A stretch of 5,382 nucleotides of DNA from Saprospiraceae bacterium UBA7328 (GTDB lineage: Bacteria > Bacteroidota > Bacteroidia > Chitinophagales > Saprospiraceae), in contig DKPS01000143.1 of the NCBI GenBank assembly GCA_002471345.1, positions 1 to 5,382 of the forward strand, read 5' to 3'. The notes under the pieces are model-generated. The model was not told the origin of the DNA and searched no databases. It was given only the letters and a program-made list of their open reading frames with translations. Of the stretch, positions 1 through 5,382 are shown one piece after another. The translations under genes and the position numbers were made by a program. Within the stretch, counting starts at the first letter, position 1. The number at the start of each line of letters is the position of its first letter.

Positions 1-615
1 AACTGCTCTAGTAATCTTTCTTGTTACAAAAGTTTCTCCTCTAAGAGGACTCTCATGATTGAATAGGATCCCATTGCAGGCAAACATATTGTAAGCTTCA
101 CGATAGTTTACGACTATCCAATATGCATATTGTTTAGCAACTGCATAAGGAGATCTGGGATAAAAAGGAGTATTTTCTGTCTGAGGAACTTCTTGGACCA
201 TTCCATAAAGCTCAGAAGTAGAGGCCTGATAAATTTTTGTTTTATTAATCAAACCTAAAAGCTTTACAGCTTCTAGTATTCTCAAGGCGCCTAAGGCATC
301 TACATCAGCAGTGTACTCAGGAGTGTCAAAGCTAACCTTAACATGTGACATGGCACCGAGATTATATATTTCATCAGGTTGAACGGTCTGAATTATTTTA
401 ATGATATTGCTTGAATCTGTCAAATCGCCATAATGAAGAATGAATCTTTGATGGTCGAGATGTGGATCTTGGTATAAATGATCAATCCTTGATGTGTTGA
501 AAATTGAAGATCGTCTTTTGATGCCGTGGACTTCATATCCATTCTTCAACAGAAATTCAGCTAGATAAGCTCCATCTTGTCCTGTAATACCAGTGATTAG
601 TGCTTTTTTATTCAA
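1..615 (-). CDS. gmd: GDP-mannose 4,6-dehydratase, N-terminal 205 residues (cut by window edge)
   Basis: GMD converts GDP-D-mannose to GDP-4-keto-6-deoxy-D-mannose in the cytoplasm, the first step toward GDP-L-fucose, GDP-rhamnose, colitose and perosamine. I translated the minus strand: the frame is intact from 615 to 1 and matches GMD throughout. Visible features are the Rossmann motif GITGQDG (residues 9-15), the HGIKRRSS segment (30-37), YQDPH (48-52), [11 protein letters not shown] (86-96), the STSELYG catalytic segment (132-138, with Thr133 and Glu135), YxxxK as Tyr157/Lys161 in SPYAVAK, and the [19 protein letters not shown] segment typical of the family. About 165 C-terminal residues should lie beyond position 1. 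The frame contains no ATG between an in-frame stop at about 713 and the Rossmann fold. TTG at 613-615 gives MNKKALITG, the same N-terminal length as known GMDs. A second TTG at 634-636 lies inside the likely promoter. It follows the GT-C gene by 100 bases and probably has its own promoter. Confidence 0.96.
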   Translation of the reverse strand, partial: MNKKALITGITGQDGAYLAEFLLKNGYEVHGIKRRSSIFNTSRIDHLYQDPHLDHQRFILHYGDLTDSSNIIKIIQTVQPDEIYNLGAMSHVKVSFDTPEYTADVDALGALRILEAVKLLGLINKTKIYQASTSELYGMVQEVPQTENTPFYPRSPYAVAKQYAYWIVVNYREAYNMFACNGILFNHESPLRGETFVTRKITRAV

Positions 616-633
616 ATTTTTTATTTTAGATTT

Positions 634-641
634 CAAATGTA
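634..641 (-). promoter_or_regulatory. Candidate gmd promoter, -7 element TACATTTG
   Basis: The minus strand reads TACATTTG, an exact match to the Bacteroidota -7 consensus TAnnTTTG. It sits about 19 bases before the proposed gmd TTG start, so the leader would be only about a dozen bases and A-rich. No clear -33 TTG lies at the usual distance upstream, so the match rests on one box. If correct, it rules out the more upstream TTG (634-636) as the start. Confidence 0.4.
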
Positions 642-661
642 TTGAATATGAAATTGAATAT
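641..661. repeat. Short tandem direct repeat ATTGAATAT, two copies
   Basis: ATTGAATAT occurs at 641-649 and again at 653-661, 12 bases apart. A looser third copy (TGTTGAATGT) follows at 668-677. They lie just upstream of, and touching, the candidate gmd -7 box, where an operator could sit. In sequence this AT-rich the repeat may also be chance; no function is claimed. Confidence 0.3.
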
Positions 662-684
662 TTGATTGTTGAATGTGTTCTTGC

Positions 685-723
685 TAGAATAAATAAAAAG
701 AGAATTTCTTTTTATTTAATCTA
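685..723 (-). terminator. AT-rich inverted repeat over the GT-C gene stop codon, possible terminator
   Basis: Positions 685-700 and 708-723 form a 16-position stem with one A/A mismatch (689/719). The inner 11 pairs are perfect and include AAATAAAAAG/CTTTTTATTT. The loop is 7 bases (AGAATTT). The repeat spans the TAA stop (716-718) of the 461-residue gene. Read on the minus strand, the 3' arm supplies a CTTTTTATTT run, but no separate T-tract follows and the stem has very few G/C pairs, so this is not a classical intrinsic terminator. It may work weakly in both directions or protect the mRNA 3' end. Confidence 0.4.
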
Positions 724-2101
724 ACCTATACACCGCATAATTCCCATAAGATTCAATTTCTCCAAAAACTGCATTGATAGATTTTGTCCCTTGATTTGTA
801 GTAACCTGAACTCTTCTATCTGTACTGAGTAATGTGAGATTCGGATTATTGTATAAAGATTCTAGGAGCAATACAAATTTTTTGGTGAGAGACTTGTCAG
901 GTGTTCTATCTATGGAGGATGTATGCAGGTCTACAATAAAATAAGTGAATCCATAAGCTTTTAAAGCTTTGAAAACTTCTTGTGCTGAACCATAGGTTTG
1001 AAATAATGAATAAAACATGGAAAGTTGATTGTCTGTGAAGATTCTTTCATTATTCTTATCAATGTGAATGGTAAGGCTGGTCCCAATTTTGTAAATGAGA
1101 TCTTGGTCGCTGTTGATTTGATCCAATGTGGATGATATTCCTGGAAACACTAGATCTAAACTTTCGCTTTCTGATTTGTGACCAACAGAGTAAGCGAAAA
1201 TATTGGAATAAAAAAGAAGCTTCCCTTTGGACTGAACTGAATCATTAGGCTGAATATTAGAAAGGCGCAAAATAAAAAACCCTAGTATGCATAATGCAAA
1301 TAGGAAAAGTGTGCTTTTATAAAAGACATTATTCAGTAGTGGGGTCTGAAACTTTTGATATGTCCTATTAATTATTAAGAGTGACAGAGGTATTAATAGA
1401 AATCCATACCACAGGATTCCTGCAGAAAGTAAAAAGAAAAGTAGACCAAAGCTTAAGTATATAATTACGAGTTTCTTAAAAGATAGTTTTGCAATCCGGA
1501 CACTTAGAAATAGTGATATAAAAAATCCGATAAAAACTAGAGGATATGTCAATTGATCTAACTGGATATGACCATCTAAAAAATTATAGACCGGCCTAAA
1601 AATATTAGCCATTTCTTTATAAATGGGTATTAATATTTTTCCAGTTGTCGAAAAATTTTCTTGGTTTTGAATTTCACTTTCTAATTGATCAGAAGCTATA
1701 AACTGGTTTTCTGATGTCACAATTTTTGAAAAGAACAAACAGCTTATCATATAGAGGACCAGCCCCAGAGAGGCAATCATTTGAAATTTTCGCCTTTTGA
1801 TTGCTACAAAGACAAGTAGTAAAGGCAAAATCATCAAATAGAGTGGGCCGATGTCTAAAAAATTTGCTGATTCATTGACATTCATAGTCAAATCATAAGG
1901 CTGAGTCGTATATTTGAATAGGACATTTTCAAAGCCAAAATATCTTTGAATTTCTTCACGACTGCTATTACTATTTATGCTATCTAGCTCAATGGATGGG
2001 GTGATTTGAGAATATAAATCAGAAGAAAGGATTATCGCCAAAAGGAGTATAACATACTTCATATGTGAAGAACAACAAAACCTCAAGTTCATTTTTTTCA
2101 T
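716..2101 (-). CDS. Membrane protein resembling the C-terminal half of a GT-C glycosyltransferase (461 aa)
   Basis: The N-terminus looks like a signal peptide: MKYVILLLAIILSS from residue 14, with a possible cleavage at Ser31/Gln32. It is followed by an extracytoplasmic stretch (32-85) and membrane segments at roughly 86-102, 105-126, 183-202, 209-244 (one or two) and 263-280. The remaining 180 residues are soluble and likely periplasmic. Segments such as QRYFGFENV (52-60), PYDLTMN (68-74), DIGPLYL (83-89), YGFTYFIVD (383-391) and the final ESYGNYAVYRLD look like the second half of large bacterial GT-C lipid-phosphate-sugar-dependent glycosyltransferases, recognised from memory and not from a search. 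It has no catalytic first-loop acidic motif of its own. Its ATG overlaps the stop of the preceding gene (ATGA), so translation is probably coupled. Starts at Met4 or Met14 are possible; Met14 would give a more compact signal peptide but no overlap. No Shine-Dalgarno is visible. The function is inferred as a partner subunit of the 528-residue protein. Confidence 0.8.
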   Translation of the reverse strand: MKKMNLRFCCSSHMKYVILLLAIILSSDLYSQITPSIELDSINSNSSREEIQRYFGFENVLFKYTTQPYDLTMNVNESANFLDIGPLYLMILPLLLVFVAIKRRKFQMIASLGLVLYMISCLFFSKIVTSENQFIASDQLESEIQNQENFSTTGKILIPIYKEMANIFRPVYNFLDGHIQLDQLTYPLVFIGFFISLFLSVRIAKLSFKKLVIIYLSFGLLFFLLSAGILWYGFLLIPLSLLIINRTYQKFQTPLLNNVFYKSTLFLFALCILGFFILRLSNIQPNDSVQSKGKLLFYSNIFAYSVGHKSESESLDLVFPGISSTLDQINSDQDLIYKIGTSLTIHIDKNNERIFTDNQLSMFYSLFQTYGSAQEVFKALKAYGFTYFIVDLHTSSIDRTPDKSLTKKFVLLLESLYNNPNLTLLSTDRRVQVTTNQGTKSINAVFGEIESYGNYAVYRLD

Positions 2102-3684
2102 TTGTCTTGAGTTGAGTTGTATAATTGACGCATTTCATTAAGATCAATGACATGTCCGGGGCTATTGCCTCTGATCAATTGCAATATACTGGATGAAGGG
2201 GCTTCTCTATAGGACTTGTAGACCCAAGGACTGAATGTAATTAAGGTAATAAGTGTAATAGCAGCTAAAGAGATATAAGTCTTTTTACTCATGCTAAAAT
2301 CCTTATATCCTGAATAAGCTAGTGTGATTAGTCCTAACGAAGTGAGAGCATATCCAATAATATCTGCATTTGGATGAAATGATCTTAATCCTGTGTGATC
2401 ATCAAGTTGGAGTATTAGTACAAGACCTAGGCCTAAAAGCGATGTGGCAAAGAGTAGAGCCTTATTATTTTTGTGATAAGAAATGGTACAGAATATTCCA
2501 TAAATCAAGAAAAAATGCAATAGCTTGATACCTAAGCCAAAACCAAAAAGAAGTCCCAAAAGAATGATAAAGTGCCATGGGTTATGATCATCTCCTTTTT
2601 TTAATCTTTCATATTTGAGATAGATGAGAAGAGTCGAAATTTGTAAGAAAAGCAAACTCAAATCTACTTTAAGTTCTATATACATCTGATGACTCACAGC
2701 TGGTGTGCTTAGAAGTAGTAAAGCTGTAATTAGTGACCACGTCTGATCTATTTTGAACCATCGAGCCAAATGATATGTGGCCCATGCGGATACTAGCCCT
2801 GCAGCATACGACATGAATAGAATTAGTTCATTTTTGCCTGTGAGAACTTTAGATGCTGCAGTGAACAATTCCCAATTATGAGGTTGGAAACCTTTTACAA
2901 ATCCATGATTTTCTGCAATAAGCAGAGATAAATTGACATAATAATTTCTAGAATCAAACCCAAGTGGGTAAGCACTCAATATATAAGCAAAATTCAGTGC
3001 TGCGAAAAGTAAGGCAAGAAACAATATGCCAAATTGCAAAGCTGAGTAATTAGGTGCAAGAGACCTTATATTTTTAAAAAGTTCAGCCCAATATTTGTAT
3101 CGGACCACGAAGAATAAAATCAAAATAGGAAGTAGTACAAATACATAGAGAAGATGCAATGCTGCTAAAGGAATGAGTAAGAAGGTAAAAAGCATCAAAC
3201 CTATGGTCAAATCAATTATGACATTGGACTTTAGAAAGACTTTTTTTATCAAAAACTTTTCTGCGACTACACTGCCAAGAGAATAAAGGCTAAGTAGTAC
3301 AAATATTCCTGATAAGGATACGATACCAGAATTCGACAAGAATTGTATATAATCGGCAGAGGTAAGAGGAATGAAATAATATTTGCTATAGGCTAGTGCC
3401 ATAGAAAATAGAATGGTGAAGAAAGATAATCCTACGAATGGGATAAAAAGTAATTTACTCCAAGAGCTAACCGATTTATTTTTTGTAGACAAGAACCAAC
3501 TGAAAAAGCACCCATAGAGAATTAGAAACCCAAGGAGTTTATAATATTTGAAATGAATTATGGATTCATAATAAACAGGATGTTTATTGATGTAGTCTAT
3601 TCCAATAAAACCAACCCAGAATACTGAAAAAAGGATTACATATAGTTCATATAGGCTTGCCTTTTTCTTGATCTGAGAGAACAT
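2098..3684 (-). CDS. Polytopic membrane protein resembling the N-terminal catalytic half of a GT-C glycosyltransferase (528 aa)
   Basis: This is a very hydrophobic protein with about 12 to 14 membrane segments (for example near 13-30, 47-66, 78-99, 119-141, 153-196, 215-238, 288-308, 314-331, 342-357, 371-402, 409-426, 441-458, 470-488). After the segment ending near 238 comes PLGFDSRNYYVN (240-251). Its Asp244 occupies the place of the acidic first-loop residue that GT-C enzymes of the PMT/ArnT-like group use for catalysis. YIELKVDLSLLF (335-346) and GFGLGIKLLHF (381-391) match the usual later helices. The chain ends 41 residues after the Pro-Trp (486-487) at the close of the last helix, where a full-length GT-C would continue into another loop and more helices; the missing part appears to be the next gene. 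Expected role: transfer of a sugar from a polyprenyl-phosphate donor at the periplasmic face. The start is ATG at 3682-3684, 39 bases after the GT2 gene, so probably the same operon. The family call is from pattern, not from a search. Confidence 0.82.
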   Translation of the reverse strand: MFSQIKKKASLYELYVILFSVFWVGFIGIDYINKHPVYYESIIHFKYYKLLGFLILYGCFFSWFLSTKNKSVSSWSKLLFIPFVGLSFFTILFSMALAYSKYYFIPLTSADYIQFLSNSGIVSLSGIFVLLSLYSLGSVVAEKFLIKKVFLKSNVIIDLTIGLMLFTFLLIPLAALHLLYVFVLLPILILFFVVRYKYWAELFKNIRSLAPNYSALQFGILFLALLFAALNFAYILSAYPLGFDSRNYYVNLSLLIAENHGFVKGFQPHNWELFTAASKVLTGKNELILFMSYAAGLVSAWATYHLARWFKIDQTWSLITALLLLSTPAVSHQMYIELKVDLSLLFLQISTLLIYLKYERLKKGDDHNPWHFIILLGLLFGFGLGIKLLHFFLIYGIFCTISYHKNNKALLFATSLLGLGLVLILQLDDHTGLRSFHPNADIIGYALTSLGLITLAYSGYKDFSMSKKTYISLAAITLITLITFSPWVYKSYREAPSSSILQLIRGNSPGHVIDLNEMRQLYNSTQDK

Positions 3685-3711
3685 TTAAAAAGTTTGGTGC
3701 GAAAATAATAA

Positions 3712-3727
3712 ATAGCGCTTAAGCTAT
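3712..3727 (-). repeat. Small inverted repeat over the GT2 stop codon
   Basis: ATAGC (3712-3716) and GCTAT (3723-3727) form a 5-bp stem with a 6-base loop that overlaps the TAG stop (3724-3726) of the glycosyltransferase. On the minus strand a T-rich stretch (TTATTATTTTC) follows it. The stem is too short to be called a terminator. At most it might lower expression of the GT-C genes relative to the GT2 gene. The rest of the 39-base gap holds nothing else recognisable. Confidence 0.25.
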
Positions 3728-4896
3728 ACATTTCTTCCTTTCCAACTTCCTTTAAAGTTCAATATTGCAGCAGAACCTATAGAAATTATGAATATGGAAT
3801 GGATGAGCACAAAGAAAGGAAAATATCTTTTCTTTTGCCTAATGGTAAACATTAATTTATTGTGATTTATCAGATAGAAGTCTAAGCATATTTTGAGAAC
3901 AAAACAGCCAAGAGCAGCCAAAGTTAACCACGATGCACAGAGAAACCCTACTATAAAAAGAGTAAAAAGGGAAAAATTGAAAGCAAAGATTTTCCCAATT
4001 TTCAGTTGTAATCTTTTATTACTATAAGAAGAAGTTTTAGAAGCCCATCTCAATCTTTGGATGATCAACTTCTTCCATGTGTTTTCTGGAAAAGTTGTTG
4101 CGATGGCATTTTTACTTTTTATGAAATCTACTCTGTTTGGGCTTTCAGCAGCAATAGACTGAATTAAAAAAACATCATCTCCAGAAGCCTGATCATCTCC
4201 TGCCTGGTTATGGTATTTAAAATAGGCAGATTTTTGTATAATCATATTAGCACCATTAGCCAAATAGGTCTTTTGCGACCATATTCCACTAGCTGTCCAT
4301 GTGAGAGTGCCTGCAATATCCAATGCTTGAAATTGTTGCAATATGCTTGGATTAGATTGATATCTGATTGGACCTGTAACAAGATCCACTTCTTTTTCGA
4401 GAATATACCTAGACATAGTTCTGATCCATAATGGAGGTACAAGTACATCGGCATCCGTAAATAGGATTAATGATCCTTTGGCTTTTTCTACTCCTCTTTT
4501 TAGGGCTTCCTTTTTATAGGACGGTACATGTTCTCTTTGATCTCTTAATGACATTAGAGAGCAAACTTGAAGATTTGAAATATTTAATCCTTCGGCTATG
4601 GATTTGGTATCATCTTCAGAATGATCATCTACAAGTATGATTTCATATTCCGATTTAGGATAATCATTTGCTGAGATGCTATTAAGGCATTGGCTTATTC
4701 GATTTTCTTCGTTTCGTGCAGCTATGACTATGGAGATGAAAGGGGTATCTATCTTATCACTAGATGGACTGAACTCTTCATGATCATTCCAAGTCTTACA
4801 GATGTCACGTATAAAAAAGGCGTAATCTATAGCAAGTAGAGTAGTAAGAACGCAAAGGATGTATAAAATCATACAATGAATGGGATGGGATTCCAT
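3724..4896 (-). CDS. Membrane-anchored family 2 glycosyltransferase with QxxRW motif (390 aa)
   Basis: A GT-A fold enzyme expected to transfer a sugar from a nucleotide-sugar donor at the cytoplasmic membrane during polysaccharide synthesis. Numbering here counts from the TTG codon one residue upstream. An N-terminal membrane segment (about 9-30) precedes the catalytic domain. That domain shows VIAARNEE (58-65), VDDHSED (90-96, first Asp), TDAD (148-151, the metal-binding DxD), ANGANM (214-219), GDD (240-242, at the TED/general-base position) and QRLRW (281-285, QxxRW). Three C-terminal membrane segments follow (about 303-320, 321-344, 359-379), and the chain ends in NFKGSWKGRNV, a W-K-G-R tail seen in related Bacteroidota enzymes. 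Length is normal for this group. The longest frame begins at TTG 4897-4899, but ATG directly follows at 4894-4896 and is the more likely start. No Shine-Dalgarno is visible. It is the first recognisable gene of the operon; acceptor and donor cannot be told from sequence. Confidence 0.93.
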   Translation of the reverse strand: MESHPIHCMILYILCVLTTLLAIDYAFFIRDICKTWNDHEEFSPSSDKIDTPFISIVIAARNEENRISQCLNSISANDYPKSEYEIILVDDHSEDDTKSIAEGLNISNLQVCSLMSLRDQREHVPSYKKEALKRGVEKAKGSLILFTDADVLVPPLWIRTMSRYILEKEVDLVTGPIRYQSNPSILQQFQALDIAGTLTWTASGIWSQKTYLANGANMIIQKSAYFKYHNQAGDDQASGDDVFLIQSIAAESPNRVDFIKSKNAIATTFPENTWKKLIIQRLRWASKTSSYSNKRLQLKIGKIFAFNFSLFTLFIVGFLCASWLTLAALGCFVLKICLDFYLINHNKLMFTIRQKKRYFPFFVLIHSIFIISIGSAAILNFKGSWKGRNV

Positions 4897-4966
4897 CAAA
4901 GATGCTGAGAGAATGGTGAAGAAAAAATCAGAATTGATATTTTCTTAGAATTGCCCAAATAAAAAT

Positions 4967-4995
4967 GGGGCGGTGTACCCCCCAGTAACTGCCCC
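4967..4995 (-). terminator. GC-rich hairpin followed by a T-rich run: terminator or attenuator
   Basis: On the minus strand GGGGCAGT (4988-4995) pairs with ACCGCCCC (4967-4974): 7 of 8 pairs match, with one A/C mismatch, around a 13-base loop. ATTTTTATTT follows directly. In this AT-rich setting the G/C stem plus T-run looks like an intrinsic terminator acting on minus-strand transcripts, ending about 60 to 70 bases before the GT2 start. It could close a transcript entering from beyond 5382, or attenuate the operon from its leader. On the plus strand the stem also folds (the mismatch becomes G-U) but no T-run follows. Confidence 0.5.
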
Positions 4996-5005
4996 GAAAT
5001 TCTCC

Positions 5006-5027
5006 AATACTTAATCCCTTAAGTATT
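5006..5027 (-). repeat. Perfect 9-bp hairpin with 4-base loop
   Basis: AATACTTAA (5006-5014) and TTAAGTATT (5019-5027) are exact reverse complements, separated by TCCC (GGGA on the minus strand). It lies 10 bases upstream, in minus-strand terms, of the GC-rich hairpin, so the two would fold side by side in a leader RNA. As DNA it could equally be a binding site for a dimeric regulator. Confidence 0.45.
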
Positions 5028-5262
5028 TTCAAAAGTTAAAGAACTGATATGCTTAATGCACATACCTTGCCAATAATGAAAAAGAGCACAAAGAGTTAGA
5101 ATTTTTTTAAAGTTTTATTTTCTAATCTATCTTTTCGAATGATATGATCAGGTATTATAATTGTATGCATTGTGAATAATGCTGAGAAAATTTACCCCTT
5201 TAGGGAGCTGAGAAGCAAGAGATTAAATATGAATGAGAATTAATATGTTTCTTTGAAGTGAT

Positions 5263-5382
5263 TTAATAACTATGTTGTCTGACAAGAATAACGGCTTGGT
5301 TCTCAAGGATTTGCAAAATTGGAAATGCATAGCTATAGTTATGGGTAGAGAATTTTGCTAATAAATTGAGGATCAATGTGTT
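5263..5382 (-). CDS. Possible C-terminal tail of a gene entering from beyond the window
   Basis: The minus strand is open from the window edge for 39 codons to a TAA at 5263-5265. The predicted tail is hydrophobic in its first part (LILNLLAKF), then contains SYAFPILQILENQAVILV and ends in RQHSY. No family is recognisable. An open stretch of this length can arise by chance in AT-rich DNA, and a 29-codon frame runs opposite to it, so this is only a possibility. If real, it would be the gene upstream of the GT2 enzyme in the same direction, and the hairpin at 4967-4995 would lie about 270 bases past its stop. Confidence 0.2.
   Translation of the reverse strand, partial: NTLILNLLAKFSTHNYSYAFPILQILENQAVILVRQHSY
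5328..5343. promoter_or_regulatory. 16-bp near-perfect palindrome, candidate operator
   Basis: CATAGCTATAGTTATG is self-complementary in 7 of 8 pairs, centred between 5335 and 5336. A related half-site, ATAACTATG (reverse complement CATAGTTAT), lies at 5266-5274. Spacing and sequence would suit a dimeric DNA-binding protein, but no regulator gene is visible and the sequence lies within the possible gene tail described at 5263-5382. Confidence 0.2.

Larger units (their letters stand above)
4897..5382. other. 486-base region without a convincing gene, upstream of the GT2 gene
   Basis: No reading frame here has convincing coding character apart from a possible gene tail at 5263-5382 on the minus strand. 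The region holds two hairpins close to the GT2 gene (4967-4995 and 5006-5027) and a palindrome near the right edge (5328-5343). Short frames of 24 to 35 codons exist on both strands but have no recognisable motif. I found no exact TAnnTTTG on the minus strand. The best partial matches are TAAATTTT near 5190 (with a TTG about 21 bases earlier) and TTTATTTG near 4960. The operon promoter is therefore either weak by consensus or beyond the window. Confidence 0.6.

Noticed and set aside
2098..2101. Sequencing frameshift as the cause of the two-gene GT-C arrangement
   Set aside because: The second gene begins with a coherent signal peptide not expected inside a fused chain, and the ATGA overlap is a normal coupled junction. 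Not fully excluded without homologues.
4210..4454. Open frames of 70 to 73 codons on both strands (4210-4431 plus, 4242-4454 minus)
   Set aside because: They lie entirely inside the GT2 gene in other frames, have no recognisable motif, and the GT2 frame there carries the conserved motifs.
3410..4924. 15-base exact direct repeat AGAATGGTGAAGAAA at 3410-3424 and 4910-4924
   Set aside because: One copy is inside the 528-residue coding sequence and one before the GT2 gene; no similarity extends beyond it, so it is probably chance in AT-rich sequence.
4967..4980. Resemblance of the plus strand GGCGGTGTACC to the ops/JUMPstart element GGCGGTAG that recruits RfaH
   Set aside because: It points away from the operon, matches only the first bases, and the G/C string is explained by the hairpin.
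5103..5177. 24-codon minus-strand frame beginning MHTIIIPDHIIRKD
   Set aside because: Composition is plausible for protein, but it is isolated, very short and has no start signal or neighbour support.
5272..5361. 29-codon plus-strand frame starting MLSDKNNGLVLKD
   Set aside because: Short, no ribosome binding site, no known family, and it lies opposite another equally weak open frame.
1..5382. CRISPR arrays, tRNA or rRNA genes, insertion sequences, phage genes
   Set aside because: No regularly spaced repeats, no tRNA-like cloverleaf noticed, no transposase or integrase motifs in any long frame.

Overview
The window is AT-rich and reads as part of a surface-polysaccharide biosynthesis locus from a member of the Bacteroidota. 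Three things suggest that phylum: no convincing Shine-Dalgarno sequences before any start, a signal peptide with a Ser-Gln junction of the kind common there, and a -7 element of the TAnnTTTG type before gmd. The phylum call is an inference. Every recognisable gene lies on the minus strand, so the locus is read from high to low coordinates.

In reading order: (1) about 480 bases (4897-5382) without a convincing gene. They hold two adjacent hairpins about 70 to 130 bases before the first gene, one of them terminator-like, a cluster of palindromic half-sites near the window edge, and possibly the last 39 codons of a gene entering from beyond 5382. (2) A membrane-anchored family 2 glycosyltransferase (3724-4896) with the full D, DxD, D, QxxRW motif set. 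(3) After 39 bases, a 528-residue polytopic membrane protein (2098-3684) that resembles the N-terminal, catalytic-loop half of a GT-C glycosyltransferase. (4) With a 4-base ATGA overlap, a 461-residue protein (716-2101) with its own signal peptide, which resembles the C-terminal half of the same kind of enzyme. (5) An AT-rich inverted repeat over its stop codon, then a 100-base gap with a good -7 box. (6) The first 205 codons of gmd, GDP-mannose 4,6-dehydratase (615 to 1), cut by the window edge and apparently starting at TTG.

Together: GMD supplies GDP-4-keto-6-deoxymannose, the precursor of GDP-fucose and related deoxysugars. The GT2 enzyme would add sugars from nucleotide donors at the cytoplasmic face. 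The GT-C pair would add a sugar from a lipid-phosphate donor at the periplasmic face. The most interesting point is that the GT-C enzyme seems to be encoded as two coupled genes split in a periplasmic loop, the second half having acquired a signal peptide. The second point of interest is the hairpin arrangement before the GT2 gene, which could be a transcription attenuator for the operon.
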